Below, piece by piece: positions 18,504-26,777 of a stretch of 52,343 nt of DNA. This DNA comes from DAONFI01 sp035403485 (GTDB taxonomy: Bacteria; Planctomycetota; Phycisphaerae; SM23-33): NCBI GenBank assembly GCA_964536835.1, contig CAZIAZ010000015.1:1-52343 (forward strand), given 5' to 3'. Position numbers and translations under genes: made by a program. The stretch's first letter is position 1. Each line of letters opens with the position of its first letter. Below the pieces are notes generated by a model that ran no database searches, was not told the origin of the DNA, and saw only the letters and a list, made by a program, of their open reading frames with translations.

Positions 18504-19298
18504 ATGTCTCAAAATCAACCACAACCTATCAGCCAAGCCGCCAAACGAAAACCCGGCCCTGCCGTCGTCCACCTTCCGCCCGAACAGATGGACTACGCGC
18601 ATCTCGTGCGAAAGCCGATAAATCAGCTAATAATCATCGCCCCTCTGCTGGTGCTGTTTCATGTCGGCAGTTTTTTTTACGGCAACAGGCTTCTAATGCC
18701 GCGATATATCGCCATCGCACTGCGATGGTTCGACATAAACTGGCCCGGCGTAGTGGGCATAGTGATAATTTTTACGCTGCTCTGCCAGCAGATAACGTCC
18801 AAAACCCGTTGGCATATAAACGTCGGCACTATATTTCATGGCTTGCTGGAATCTGCGGCATGGTCGCTGCCGCTGGTGGCGGCAAGCTGGTTGACGTCGC
18901 TGGCTTACGGTGAAATTCTGCCGGATTCGGAATCGCCAAAGGCTGAACTCTGCAGAAAAATCCTGGAAGCCGTCGGCGCCGGCGTTTACGAGGAATACGT
19001 TTTCCGCCTGCTGCTGATAGGCCTGATTTTACTGTTTTTCGTCGACGTAGCTGGTTTCAACAGGCTGAAAGTATCGATAGCGGCAATCATATTTTCAGCC
19101 GTCCTATTCTCGGCTGCACATTTCGACGAACAACAACTGCTGCACTTGAACACGCCGCGAATCGGCAAGGCAATATTTCTGGCGGTCGCTGGCACATTAT
19201 GGGGTGTGCTGGCGGTGTGGAGAGGTTATGCAATGGCAGCCTGCAGCCATATATGGTGGAATCTGCTGGTAATCATTACGACCACGACAAAATTTTGA
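18504..19298 (+). CDS. CPBP family intramembrane metalloprotease
   Basis: A 264-residue polytopic protein of the CAAX-prenyl-protease/bacteriocin-processing (Abi, Rce1-like) family. The first 45 residues are polar. Hydrophobic segments follow at about 45-62, 82-100, 120-140, 172-190, 200-215 and 228-260. The three metal/active-site motifs are present: YEEYVFR (EExxxR), FSAAHF and SHIWWN. Some members are proteases and others only scaffolds; the substrate here is unknown. ATG at 18504 is taken over the TTG three bases before it. It is divergent from ribH and 80 bases before asnB, perhaps co-transcribed with it. Confidence 0.88.
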   Translation: MSQNQPQPISQAAKRKPGPAVVHLPPEQMDYAHLVRKPINQLIIIAPLLVLFHVGSFFYGNRLLMPRYIAIALRWFDINWPGVVGIVIIFTLLCQQITSKTRWHINVGTIFHGLLESAAWSLPLVAASWLTSLAYGEILPDSESPKAELCRKILEAVGAGVYEEYVFRLLLIGLILLFFVDVAGFNRLKVSIAAIIFSAVLFSAAHFDEQQLLHLNTPRIGKAIFLAVAGTLWGVLAVWRGYAMAACSHIWWNLLVIITTTTKF

Positions 19299-19378
19299 CA
19301 TATCGCCCGATTCTGCTTCATACAAAGTTTTCATACTTGTGCAATTAGCTTAAGTATTTATTATAAAAGAAGTTAAAA

Positions 19379-21283
19379 ATGTGTGGGTTTGCTGGAGAAT
19401 TTGTTTTCAAAGGGCAGGCGGACCTGGCCGTCGTCGAGAGGATGGCTGCTACGCTGAATCATCGCGGGCCGGACGGTTCGGGACATTATACCAGTGTCGA
19501 CGGGCAATGCGCAATGGCGTTTCGGCGGCTGGCGGTTATAGACCCTGAAAATTCAGGCCAGCCCATGACCGATTCGACAGGCCGATATGTTTTGGCGTTC
19601 AACGGCGAAATTTATAATTTTCGAAAACTGCGGTCAGAACTCCAGCACGACGGGATTATTTTCAGAACCGACGGCGATACTGAAGTTTTTTTACAAATGC
19701 TCATCAAGTACGGAACTGGCTGCGCGGAAAAATTGCGCGGCATGTTCGCTGCTGTTTTTTACGATAGCATAGAGAAAAAATTATCATTCCTCCGCGATCG
19801 CATGGGCCAGAAACCGCTATTTTACGCTGCCCTGCCTGACCGAATCATCTTTGCCTCGGAACTCAAAGCCTTACAAAAACATCCAAAAATAAATGTCAAC
19901 TACAATGCTTCGTTTATAACATCTTATTTAACAATAGGTTACATTCCATCGCCCAATACTCCTTTCAGTACAGTCAAAAAATTTCCGCCGGCTTGCCGAG
20001 CCGAAATTTCCGCATCCGAAAATTTTTCAACTTTTTCAATTTTTTTAAAATATTATTCTGCCGGTGAAAATCCATCTGCTCTGCCTGAAAATTCAAACGA
20101 GCTTGCCGGATTCGTCCGGGAAAAAATAATTAACGCTGTCGGCGAAAGGCTTGTGGCAGACGTCCCGTTAGGGCTGCTGCTCAGCGGCGGAATTGATTCT
20201 GCGGTAGTGTTAGCCGCCATGTGCGAACATCTGTCAGCGACATCCATCAAGACGTTTACCGCAGGTTTTGAAAACGCCGCTTATGACGAACGGCCTGATG
20301 CCGCTGCCCTGGCAAAATTTTTCGGAACAGACCACCATGAATTAAAAATATCGCCAGCCCCAGAAAAAATGCTCGATTGGGTGATTGATACGTACGATGA
20401 GCCGTTTGCCGACTCAAGTGCATGGCCAACCTACCACATCTGCCGCGCGGCAAGGAAATATATCACCGTCGCACTCGCCGGCGACGGCGGCGATGAAGTT
20501 TTCGGCGGATATGACCGTTATCGGGCGATGTATATTTCGCAGCATATCAAGCCGTTTCAATACCTCGCCCTGCGGCTCGCCGGAGCTGCAGTAAATTTTA
20601 TCGCACCGTATAATGAGCGAAACCGCCTCAGAAGATTCGCCAGGTTCACGGAAATTCTGCCCTATCCGTTTTCGGTGCAATATTTCATGTGCCGCCGTCT
20701 TTTTGGGCCTGCCGACCTTCTAAAACTGCTTAACCAGGATTTTCTGGCGAGCAACGAAATATTCGTCGACGAACCGGCGGAATGGTTTTATGACCTGTTT
20801 GAACAGGGTAAATCTCTCAGTCATGCCGTCAACGCACAATATCATGACGTAGCTACTTATCTGCCTGACGATTTGCTGGTGAAGGCTGACAGGGCTTCGA
20901 TGGCGGCATCGCTGGAATTACGTTCGCCGATGTTGGATTACGAGTTGGTCGACATCGGGCTTGCATTGCCGGTTAGCGAGAAGTTAAACTGTCGCCGTGG
21001 TAAGCTGATACTCCAAAAAGCTTTTTCAGACGTTTTGCCCAAAAACCTTTTCAGGCGTCAAAAAAGGGGGTTTGCCGTTCCGTTAGCAGATTGGCTGCGA
21101 AACGGGTTGAAAGAAGAGATGTTATTGACGCTGACGGACAAGGCTTTTCTTGATTTAAAAATATTCAATTCTGCCGCTATTGCGGGGTTGGTGAACGAGC
21201 ACGTTTCCGGCCAGGCAGACCATAGTCATCGTTTATGGGCATTGCTGGTACTGGCAAAATGGCTAATCAAACCTCAATCCTGA
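19379..21283 (+). CDS. asnB: Asparagine synthetase (glutamine-hydrolysing)
   Basis: A 634-residue, two-domain amidotransferase. The N-terminal Ntn glutaminase begins MCGFAGEF, with Cys2 as nucleophile, and has LNHRGPDGSG and FNGEIYNFR. The C-terminal synthetase domain has the pyrophosphate loop LLSGGIDSAV (about 265), DEPFADSS and ALAGDGGDEVFGGYDRY. Asparagine, or an amide on a cell-surface precursor, is the likely product; AsnB-like proteins also act in polysaccharide and exosortase gene sets, and none is evident here. It is followed at once by the two parS sites. Confidence 0.94.
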   Translation: MCGFAGEFVFKGQADLAVVERMAATLNHRGPDGSGHYTSVDGQCAMAFRRLAVIDPENSGQPMTDSTGRYVLAFNGEIYNFRKLRSELQHDGIIFRTDGDTEVFLQMLIKYGTGCAEKLRGMFAAVFYDSIEKKLSFLRDRMGQKPLFYAALPDRIIFASELKALQKHPKINVNYNASFITSYLTIGYIPSPNTPFSTVKKFPPACRAEISASENFSTFSIFLKYYSAGENPSALPENSNELAGFVREKIINAVGERLVADVPLGLLLSGGIDSAVVLAAMCEHLSATSIKTFTAGFENAAYDERPDAAALAKFFGTDHHELKISPAPEKMLDWVIDTYDEPFADSSAWPTYHICRAARKYITVALAGDGGDEVFGGYDRYRAMYISQHIKPFQYLALRLAGAAVNFIAPYNERNRLRRFARFTEILPYPFSVQYFMCRRLFGPADLLKLLNQDFLASNEIFVDEPAEWFYDLFEQGKSLSHAVNAQYHDVATYLPDDLLVKADRASMAASLELRSPMLDYELVDIGLALPVSEKLNCRRGKLILQKAFSDVLPKNLFRRQKRGFAVPLADWLRNGLKEEMLLTLTDKAFLDLKIFNSAAIAGLVNEHVSGQADHSHRLWALLVLAKWLIKPQS

Positions 21284-21311
21284 TTCTTTTTTACACCTCT
21301 ACGTTCCTGAG

Positions 21312-21327
21312 TGTTCCACGTGGAACA
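21312..21327. promoter_or_regulatory. parS: parS site 1
   Basis: Perfect 16-base palindrome TGTTCCACGTGGAACA, a variant of the bacterial parS consensus TGTTTCACGTGAAACA. It lies 28 bases past the asnB stop and 146 bases before parB. Confidence 0.9.
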
Positions 21328-21358
21328 CAGCTCCTTATCCCATCCATCGCCAAATAAA

Positions 21359-21374
21359 TGTTCCACGTGGAACA
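21359..21374. promoter_or_regulatory. parS: parS site 2
   Basis: A second identical palindrome, TGTTCCACGTGGAACA, 47 bases centre to centre from site 1. It ends 11 bases before the -35 box of the parB promoter. ParB loading here may repress its own promoter as well as seed the partition complex. Confidence 0.92.
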
Positions 21375-21385
21375 TCCCATTCCGC

Positions 21386-21414
21386 TTGACTTGGGGTGTA
21401 GCCATATATAGTAT
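21386..21414 (+). promoter_or_regulatory. Sigma-70-type promoter of parB
   Basis: TTGACT (21386-21391), a 17-base spacer and TAGTAT (21409-21414). The predicted start is near 21421, about 37 bases before the parB ATG. It is the only good promoter in this spacer. Confidence 0.65.
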
Positions 21415-21457
21415 ATCAATATCAAACTTATACAATTTATTGCAGGAGTTCGCAATC

Positions 21458-22402
21458 ATGGAACATAAAACGGCAGGAAGCAGACTCGGCAGAGGCCTCG
21501 ATGCACTAATGGGTGAAGCCGATTCGTTCACGGCGGCAGAAACAACCCATCACGGCGAAACACAAACCGAGCATAAACCACAGGAAATCCATATAAGCCT
21601 CATCGCCCCTAATCCTAATCAGCCCAGACAAAATTTCGACGAAATACAACTCGAAGAACTTGCAAAAAGCATCCGACAGGAAGGCATACTCCAACCGCTC
21701 GTCATCACGGAAAGCCAAAATATAACCTCGTTCAAAACGGATAAACCTTATGTCCTGATAGCCGGCGAACGACGCCTGCGGGCAGCTCACCTGGCTGGCC
21801 TTGAAAATGTTCCCGTCATTTTCCGAAACGCTGACGACCGTAAACTCATCGAATGGGCTATGATTGAAAATATACAGCGGGAAGAACTCAACCCGATAGA
21901 ACGCGCCCACGCTTATCGCGACTATATGGACAGATTTCAACTGACGCAGCAGGAAGTCGCCGAAAAACTGGGGCAGGCTCGTGCGACAGTGGCCAACTTC
22001 CTCCGCATGATAGATCTGTGTGATGACGTCCAGACACTGGTCGCTTCCGGACAGGTATCCTTCGGCCACGCGAAAGTTATCGCCGGCATCGCAGGAAATC
22101 CGGAATTGCAGGCGAAACTGGCTCATAAGGTAGTTTCAGAAGGAATGTCCGTCAGAAAACTGGAAGAAATCATAGAAAACAGCAAAGAAAATTTTTCAGA
22201 CGAAAATAACCGGAAAAAATCTCCTCAAAAACCTGCTTATGTTATGGATATGGAACAGCAGCTTACCGAAAGCGTCGGTACGAAAGTTCAGATTCTCCCT
22301 GGCAGGGCGAAAAACAGCGGAAAAATTATTCTTGAATATTACAGCCTTGATGATTTCGACAAAATCGCTGGCCTGCTTGGACTTCAGCCAGAAGAAATCT
22401 GA
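21458..22402 (+). CDS. parB: Chromosome-partitioning protein ParB
   Basis: A 314-residue CTP-dependent DNA clamp that loads at parS. The N-terminal leader KTAGSRLGRGLDALMGE is the usual ParA-interacting end. The CTP-binding domain has NQPRQNFDEIQLEELAKSI and GERRLRAAHLAG. ENIQREELNPIERA and the helix-turn-helix LTQQEVAEKLGQARATVANF give parS recognition, and a C-terminal dimerisation segment closes the protein. I start at MEHKTAG, where CAGGAG lies nine bases upstream; an in-frame ATG at parS would add 49 residues of unlikely sequence. No parA lies beside it, which is uncommon. Confidence 0.96.
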   Translation: MEHKTAGSRLGRGLDALMGEADSFTAAETTHHGETQTEHKPQEIHISLIAPNPNQPRQNFDEIQLEELAKSIRQEGILQPLVITESQNITSFKTDKPYVLIAGERRLRAAHLAGLENVPVIFRNADDRKLIEWAMIENIQREELNPIERAHAYRDYMDRFQLTQQEVAEKLGQARATVANFLRMIDLCDDVQTLVASGQVSFGHAKVIAGIAGNPELQAKLAHKVVSEGMSVRKLEEIIENSKENFSDENNRKKSPQKPAYVMDMEQQLTESVGTKVQILPGRAKNSGKIILEYYSLDDFDKIAGLLGLQPEEI

Positions 22403-22664
22403 TAATACCAACACCGCTTTATTTAAAATTGCAAAAGTCAAAATTCTGAAATTAGTTTTATATGACATAACAAAATCTGTTATCAAAAAGTTACAATTAA
22501 GAATCCAGATGCCAATGATTGAATGCCTGTCTTTTACTCTAATAATATATATAAATATAGCAGTAGTATTAAAACAGGGGGTGTTGAAAGTGTTACGGAA
22601 GACGGCTGATAGATATAACTATTTTTGACACAAAGACTTATAATGACAGAGAGTTGTCTATCAG

Positions 22665-22673
22665 TGTGAATAA
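22665..22673 (-). promoter_or_regulatory. DnaA box (exact)
   Basis: TGTGAATAA on the plus strand, that is TTATTCACA on the minus strand, an exact match to TTATNCACA. A one-mismatch copy, TGTAAATAA, follows at 22676-22684 in the same orientation. Confidence 0.5.
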
Positions 22674-22798
22674 ACTGTAAATAAGTTACGTGGCAGCCTG
22701 TTTATCAGATACGGTTTTTAATACTGATTTTTTATTGAACAGATAAATTAGAGTTTTATCGTGGGCAACATAAAAATTCTCAACAAACAACTGTCAGC

Positions 22799-22807
22799 TT
22801 ATGCACA
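22799..22807 (+). promoter_or_regulatory. DnaA box (exact)
   Basis: TTATGCACA on the plus strand, an exact match to TTATNCACA, in the opposite orientation to the box at 22665. Confidence 0.5.
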
Positions 22808-22833
22808 TACTGCTAACCACCATTTGTTGAAAA

Positions 22834-24138
22834 TTATTTCGTGCTTGCGAGATATTTTTTGGTAGCTTCGGTTAATGTTTCCATTGTCCATTTACGCTTG
22901 GCGTCGTCACATTCAAGGAGAGTGATGCGATAACCGTCGCGTTTGCAACAAAATCCGCTTAGCGGTACTACGCAAATACCTGTTGCGCCGAGGAGATAGT
23001 AGACGAATCGCATGTCATTCGGCACATTTTTGACGATGCGTTCGACTTCTTCACGGACGACCGGATCATTTATTTCCAGAGTCTGGCGGTCTGTAAGTAC
23101 GCCGTCTTCGAACATGACGGTTAGATAAAGTGCACCGCAGGGTTTGTTGACGATTGTACCGGGGACTTTGGACAGAATGGCGACTGCTTCATTCGCACGA
23201 GCATCTATTGTTGCAGCTCTTTGTCTAAGATGTTCAGGGTATCGCTTATCTCCCAAAATTCTCGGAACAGCCATTTGCGGCGCGGTTGTGGAGCAGACTT
23301 CCAGCCGTTTTGCCGCCAGAAGTGAATTGATATATTTGTTGAAAGTTTCATCTTTATGTCGGTTGAGGACTTCTATCCACGCGCATCTTGAACCGGGCCA
23401 TGGAATTTCCTTGCTCAGGCCGCGCATGACGATGGCACAAACGTCTCCGATGATTTCACTTAAATGCAAAGTTTTGTGGCCGTTAAACGTGATATGCGCA
23501 TATATTTCATCGCATATAATCATCAAATCGTTTTTGCGGGCGATATCCGCTATTTCTTCCAATACTTCACGCGGATAGCATGCTCCGGTAGGATTGTCGG
23601 GATTTATGAGCAGGATACCGGTTATCGAATCGTTGTATTTGACCTTCAGGCGTATGTCTTCGATGTCCGGCATCCAGTTGTTATACGGGTCAAGTTCATA
23701 TGTAAGATGTTCGTAACCGCTGTGTGCCGCTTCCGCTGAAGAGTGTGTGCTGTAGGCTGGCGTAGGGCCGAGAATGCGAGCTTCTCTTCTCAAAAAACCG
23801 TAAACTTTTGATACTGCGTCGCCGACACCGTTGAAGAAAATTATGTCGTCGGGCGTGACCTGGGCGCCGCCGCGCTTGTTGACTTCGTCTGCTAAAAACC
23901 GTCTGGTCTCTGGCACACCGGCAGTATCGCAATAACCCCAGGACTGGTCTTCGTCCACTATCTCGTGCATTATATCGCGTATCCACGGGACTATTTTTTC
24001 ACCCTTCTGTATCGGGTCGCCGATATTTTCCCAGGTGATGTTCAGGCCCATATCCTCGAAGCGTCGGGCGACCTGTACGATTTCGCGTATGGCGTAGGTC
24101 AGAGAGCCTGCGCCCATATGAAGTATGTTTCGTCTCAT
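22834..24138 (-). CDS. PLP-dependent class I/II aminotransferase
   Basis: A fold-type I aminotransferase of 434 residues from the chosen start. The PLP and substrate features are NPDNPTGACYP, CDEIYAHITF and the Schiff-base lysine in RGLSKEIPWPGSRCAW. ENIGDPIQKGEKI near the N-terminus and YYLLGATGICVVPLSGF near the C-terminus also fit the class I/II family. It may act on alanine, aspartate or another amino acid; I cannot fix the substrate. I start at MRRNILHM, which has AAAGG eight bases upstream; the longer frame adds 36 residues unlike the family. It is divergent from the YdjC-like gene. Confidence 0.88.
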   Translation of the reverse strand: MRRNILHMGAGSLTYAIREIVQVARRFEDMGLNITWENIGDPIQKGEKIVPWIRDIMHEIVDEDQSWGYCDTAGVPETRRFLADEVNKRGGAQVTPDDIIFFNGVGDAVSKVYGFLRREARILGPTPAYSTHSSAEAAHSGYEHLTYELDPYNNWMPDIEDIRLKVKYNDSITGILLINPDNPTGACYPREVLEEIADIARKNDLMIICDEIYAHITFNGHKTLHLSEIIGDVCAIVMRGLSKEIPWPGSRCAWIEVLNRHKDETFNKYINSLLAAKRLEVCSTTAPQMAVPRILGDKRYPEHLRQRAATIDARANEAVAILSKVPGTIVNKPCGALYLTVMFEDGVLTDRQTLEINDPVVREEVERIVKNVPNDMRFVYYLLGATGICVVPLSGFCCKRDGYRITLLECDDAKRKWTMETLTEATKKYLASTK

Positions 24139-24315
24139 TTTTTTGGCCTTTTCCGTCAATATTCTAATTCGGCTGAAGCGAATGGTGTCAAAATATCGCC
24201 AGCCTGACGGACACTTTTGGGCTATCATACAATTTTGTGACGACATTGCAACCGCTTTGCCGAAAATTCAATGGTTGCCGCCATCGGGTTCAGAATGTAT
24301 AATCACAGTCCAGCC

Positions 24316-25191
24316 ATGATGATAGCGAAGGAAAAAGCTGTTATCGTCAATGCTGACGACTTCGGGCTTAGCGAGGGCATCAGTGAAGGTATCCTGCGCG
24401 CGGCGACAGAGGGTATTTTAACGTCCACGACTATTCAGGCTAATCAGCCGCTTTGTGAAAAATGTCTGCGTTTTCTCAAAAGCGCTCCGACGCATCTCGG
24501 CGTCGGCGTGCATCTGACCATAAACGGCGGTCGTCCGCTCAGCATTGCCGGCCAAGCCCTTGCGGATGAGAACGGCAAACTTTCCCTGACGGCATCGCAG
24601 ACGTTTTTGACGCTTTTTAAAAAACCTTCACTGCTCGCTGCTGCGGAAGCTGAATTCGAAGCCCAGATTACATGGGCACTCGACCACGGAATAAAACCTA
24701 CCCATCTGGACAGCCATCGTCATTCGCATGCATATCCGCCGCTGTTCAAGCGTGTCGTGAGACTGGCAAAAAAGTACAATATTCCATTTATACGTCAGTA
24801 CGGTGAAAAATTTATTGGCGAAGGATGGCCTGGATACGACCCTCGCAATCTTAAGGCACACAGAATATTGAACTTTTTTGGCTGGTACGTCGCTCATCGC
24901 TGGCCTTCCATGCGCGGGACTATCGGCACGTGGGGAGTGTTGCAGACTGGACGCATGTCGGCTGAATGGCTGGTTCGCGCAGCGCAGGCTGCGACGCAGG
25001 TTGACGGCGTGGTGGAAATAATGACTCATCCCGGCCTGACGTACGACCTTACGCCGCAGATAACACGCATGCGCGACAGCCGCCGTGAAGAACTAGACGC
25101 TCTTACAAATCCGGCGGTAAAAGAAGCCTTTCATCAATGCGGCATAAAACTCATCAACTATCGCGACCTTTTAAATTTTGTTGCAACGTAA
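24316..25191 (+). CDS. YdjC/ChbG-family carbohydrate deacetylase (HpnK-like)
   Basis: A 291-residue putative metal-dependent N-deacetylase. The family's metal site is visible as VNADDFGLS (Asp-Asp) at the N-terminus and HLDSHRHSHAYP (His cluster) at about 135, with VEIMTHPG near the C-terminus. ChbG removes acetyl groups from chito-oligosaccharides; HpnK relatives sit in hopanoid gene sets and their substrate is less clear. No hopanoid gene is here. The start is uncertain: two adjacent ATGs (24316, 24319) have no clear ribosome site, and an upstream ATG at 24295 is possible. Confidence 0.82.
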   Translation: MMIAKEKAVIVNADDFGLSEGISEGILRAATEGILTSTTIQANQPLCEKCLRFLKSAPTHLGVGVHLTINGGRPLSIAGQALADENGKLSLTASQTFLTLFKKPSLLAAAEAEFEAQITWALDHGIKPTHLDSHRHSHAYPPLFKRVVRLAKKYNIPFIRQYGEKFIGEGWPGYDPRNLKAHRILNFFGWYVAHRWPSMRGTIGTWGVLQTGRMSAEWLVRAAQAATQVDGVVEIMTHPGLTYDLTPQITRMRDSRREELDALTNPAVKEAFHQCGIKLINYRDLLNFVAT

Positions 25192-25335
25192 TAAAGCAGG
25201 TTTCACCTTGCAGCAGTTGTATGTCAGCTTTTGACTCAAAAAGCTGTAGTAAAATTGTAAAAAATTCTAAAACATTCAGAAAATAGCAAAAACTTGCGGG
25301 TTGATAAAATTCTGTTTGCAACTTACAATTCCGTC

Positions 25336-26154
25336 ATGAAAAATGAAGATACATTCGCACCGCTTGATGTAGCTCGTCAGTTGCTGGCAATAGAATCACT
25401 GCTCGGCAGTCTGGATTTTCTTCCAGCCAGCCGTAATCCGCTAAAAATGCCCAAATTGCCTGCGCCGGATATTTTTGTCCAGCAGGCAAACGAGGCGAAA
25501 TTTTCCTCTTCCGCCGTAATTATTGATGAAATACCGGTTCATCTCACGGTTGAAGAGAAAATCGCCCGACTTGCCGAATTGGAAGTTGAGGTCGGGAAAT
25601 GTACCGGCTGCGAGTTGTGCAAAACGCGCAACAAGGTTGTTTTCGGTGAGCGGAATCCGGCGGCGCGGCTGGTATTTGTCGGCGAAGCGCCTGGTGCCGA
25701 TGAAGACGCACAAGGCCGGCCATTCGTAGGCCGTGCCGGCGAGCTATTGACAAAGATGATAAACGCCATGGGCCTTCGTCGCGAAGACGTTTTTATATGC
25801 AACATGCTCAAATGCCGTCCGCCGCAGAACCGCACACCCAATCCGCAGGAGATACAGGCTTGCTGGAGTTTCCTCGTGCGACAGCTTCAGATAATCAGGC
25901 CGGAAGTCATAGTGACTTTGGGCAATCCGGCGACGCAGGGTCTGCTCAATACCAAGATGGGAATAACGCGGTTACGCGGCGAATGGCAGGCGTTGCCGGA
26001 AATAGCGCCAGGCCTCGGCGGCATACCGGTAATGCCGACCTTCCATCCAGCCTATGTATTGCGGAATTATTCCGTCGATACGCGCAAAAAAGTCTGGGCG
26101 GATTTGCAACAGGTTATGGCGAGGCTGAACCTGAAAACTCCCAAAAAACAGTGA
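25336..26154 (+). CDS. Uracil-DNA glycosylase, family 4-type, iron-sulfur
   Basis: A 272-residue base-excision enzyme that removes uracil from DNA. The first 90 residues are a poorly conserved leader. The core has motif 1 GEAPGADEDAQGRPFVG and motif 2 FHPAYVLRN. Four cysteines fit the 4Fe-4S site: CTGCELC (two of its three) plus CNMLKC and the Cys in IQACW further on. GRAGELLTKM and GITRLRGEW are also typical. ATG at 25336 is preferred to the upstream in-frame TTG, but no strong ribosome site helps. It converges with nikR. Confidence 0.93.
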   Translation: MKNEDTFAPLDVARQLLAIESLLGSLDFLPASRNPLKMPKLPAPDIFVQQANEAKFSSSAVIIDEIPVHLTVEEKIARLAELEVEVGKCTGCELCKTRNKVVFGERNPAARLVFVGEAPGADEDAQGRPFVGRAGELLTKMINAMGLRREDVFICNMLKCRPPQNRTPNPQEIQACWSFLVRQLQIIRPEVIVTLGNPATQGLLNTKMGITRLRGEWQALPEIAPGLGGIPVMPTFHPAYVLRNYSVDTRKKVWADLQQVMARLNLKTPKKQ

Positions 26155-26223
26155 ATTAACTCAAAGTGACCGATTGACGATATTTTGTTCAGTAAATACT
26201 TGTTTTACAAAAAGTTACACAAA

Positions 26224-26238
26224 TTGTCAATTTGACAA
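26224..26238. other. Palindrome in a convergent spacer
   Basis: TTGTC-AATTT-GACAA, with a further TTGACAAA at 26246-26253. It lies between the convergent glycosylase and nikR genes, so it is not an obvious operator. A weak bidirectional terminator is possible. Confidence 0.25.
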
Positions 26239-26288
26239 AAACAGATTGACAAATGATTGCCGTTAAATCGGGCTGTTTGAAGAATGAA

Positions 26289-26705
26289 TTATTCGAACGC
26301 TTCCTCACCGCAGCCGACGGCTAGCTGCGCGTGCAAAACACCTTTTTCGCGGCGTAAGTGATTTGCCAGTGATTGTATTTCTTTTCCCGTCCCGCGAACC
26401 ATTATCATTTCCGCGCAGATGTGCTCTTCGAGATGCACATGCGTATTTGCGAGTACCTTTCCACTAAAATGATGCTGTATGTCTAGCAGCCGCTCGACCA
26501 GTCCCCTGGTATGATGATTATATGTAATCGTTATCGTGCCAAGCTGCTGTTTCCTTGACTGCCAGTTCTGCTCGATTATGCTTTCGCGTATCAGGTCGCG
26601 GATATACTCCGAGCGGTTTTCGTACTCTGCCTTTCGTACGAGTTTTTCGAATTTATCGAATAGCGGCCGTTCAATCGACACACTGAATCGTACAAGTTCC
26701 GACAT
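26289..26705 (-). CDS. nikR: Nickel-responsive regulator NikR
   Basis: A 138-residue ribbon-helix-helix repressor with a C-terminal ACT-like nickel domain. The DNA-binding part is ELVRFSVSIERPLFDKFEKL and then YENRSEYIRDLIRES. The nickel site ligands are visible: His in NHHTRG, and HVHLEEHICAE with His, His and Cys. All four expected ligands seem present, so it should sense nickel. I start at MSELVRF, where AGAGGA lies seven bases upstream. It is 72 bases after a LarA-type gene, an enzyme family that uses a nickel-pincer cofactor. Confidence 0.95.
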   Translation of the reverse strand: MSELVRFSVSIERPLFDKFEKLVRKAEYENRSEYIRDLIRESIIEQNWQSRKQQLGTITITYNHHTRGLVERLLDIQHHFSGKVLANTHVHLEEHICAEMIMVRGTGKEIQSLANHLRREKGVLHAQLAVGCGEEAFE

Positions 26706-26733
26706 GAAATTTTCCTCTTTTTTCTGTCTGTCC

Positions 26734-26758
26734 TGCTTATAATACGCAACATTAAGCA
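26734..26758. promoter_or_regulatory. Inverted repeat before nikR, possible operator
   Basis: TGCTTA and TAAGCA arms separated by 13 bases, with TATTAT between them on the minus strand. It sits 28 bases before the nikR start, where an autoregulatory site would lie. It does not match the E. coli GTATGA-N16-TCATAC site. Confidence 0.3.
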
Positions 26759-26777
26759 AGTGCTGTCCAATAAACTT

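Larger units (their letters stand above)
22403..22833. other. AT-rich gap after parB, candidate replication origin
   Basis: 431 bases with no credible gene. It contains two exact DnaA boxes (22665-22673 minus, 22799-22807 plus), one near match TGTAAATAA (22676-22684) and a run of A/T at 22541-22560 that could unwind. It follows parB and two parS sites, which usually lie near the origin. dnaA, dnaN, gidA and rnpA are not in the window, so this is only a candidate. Confidence 0.4.

Noticed and set aside
26224..26253. The TTGTCAATTTGACAA palindrome as a NikR operator.
   Set aside because: It lies after the 3' ends of two convergent genes, not before a start.
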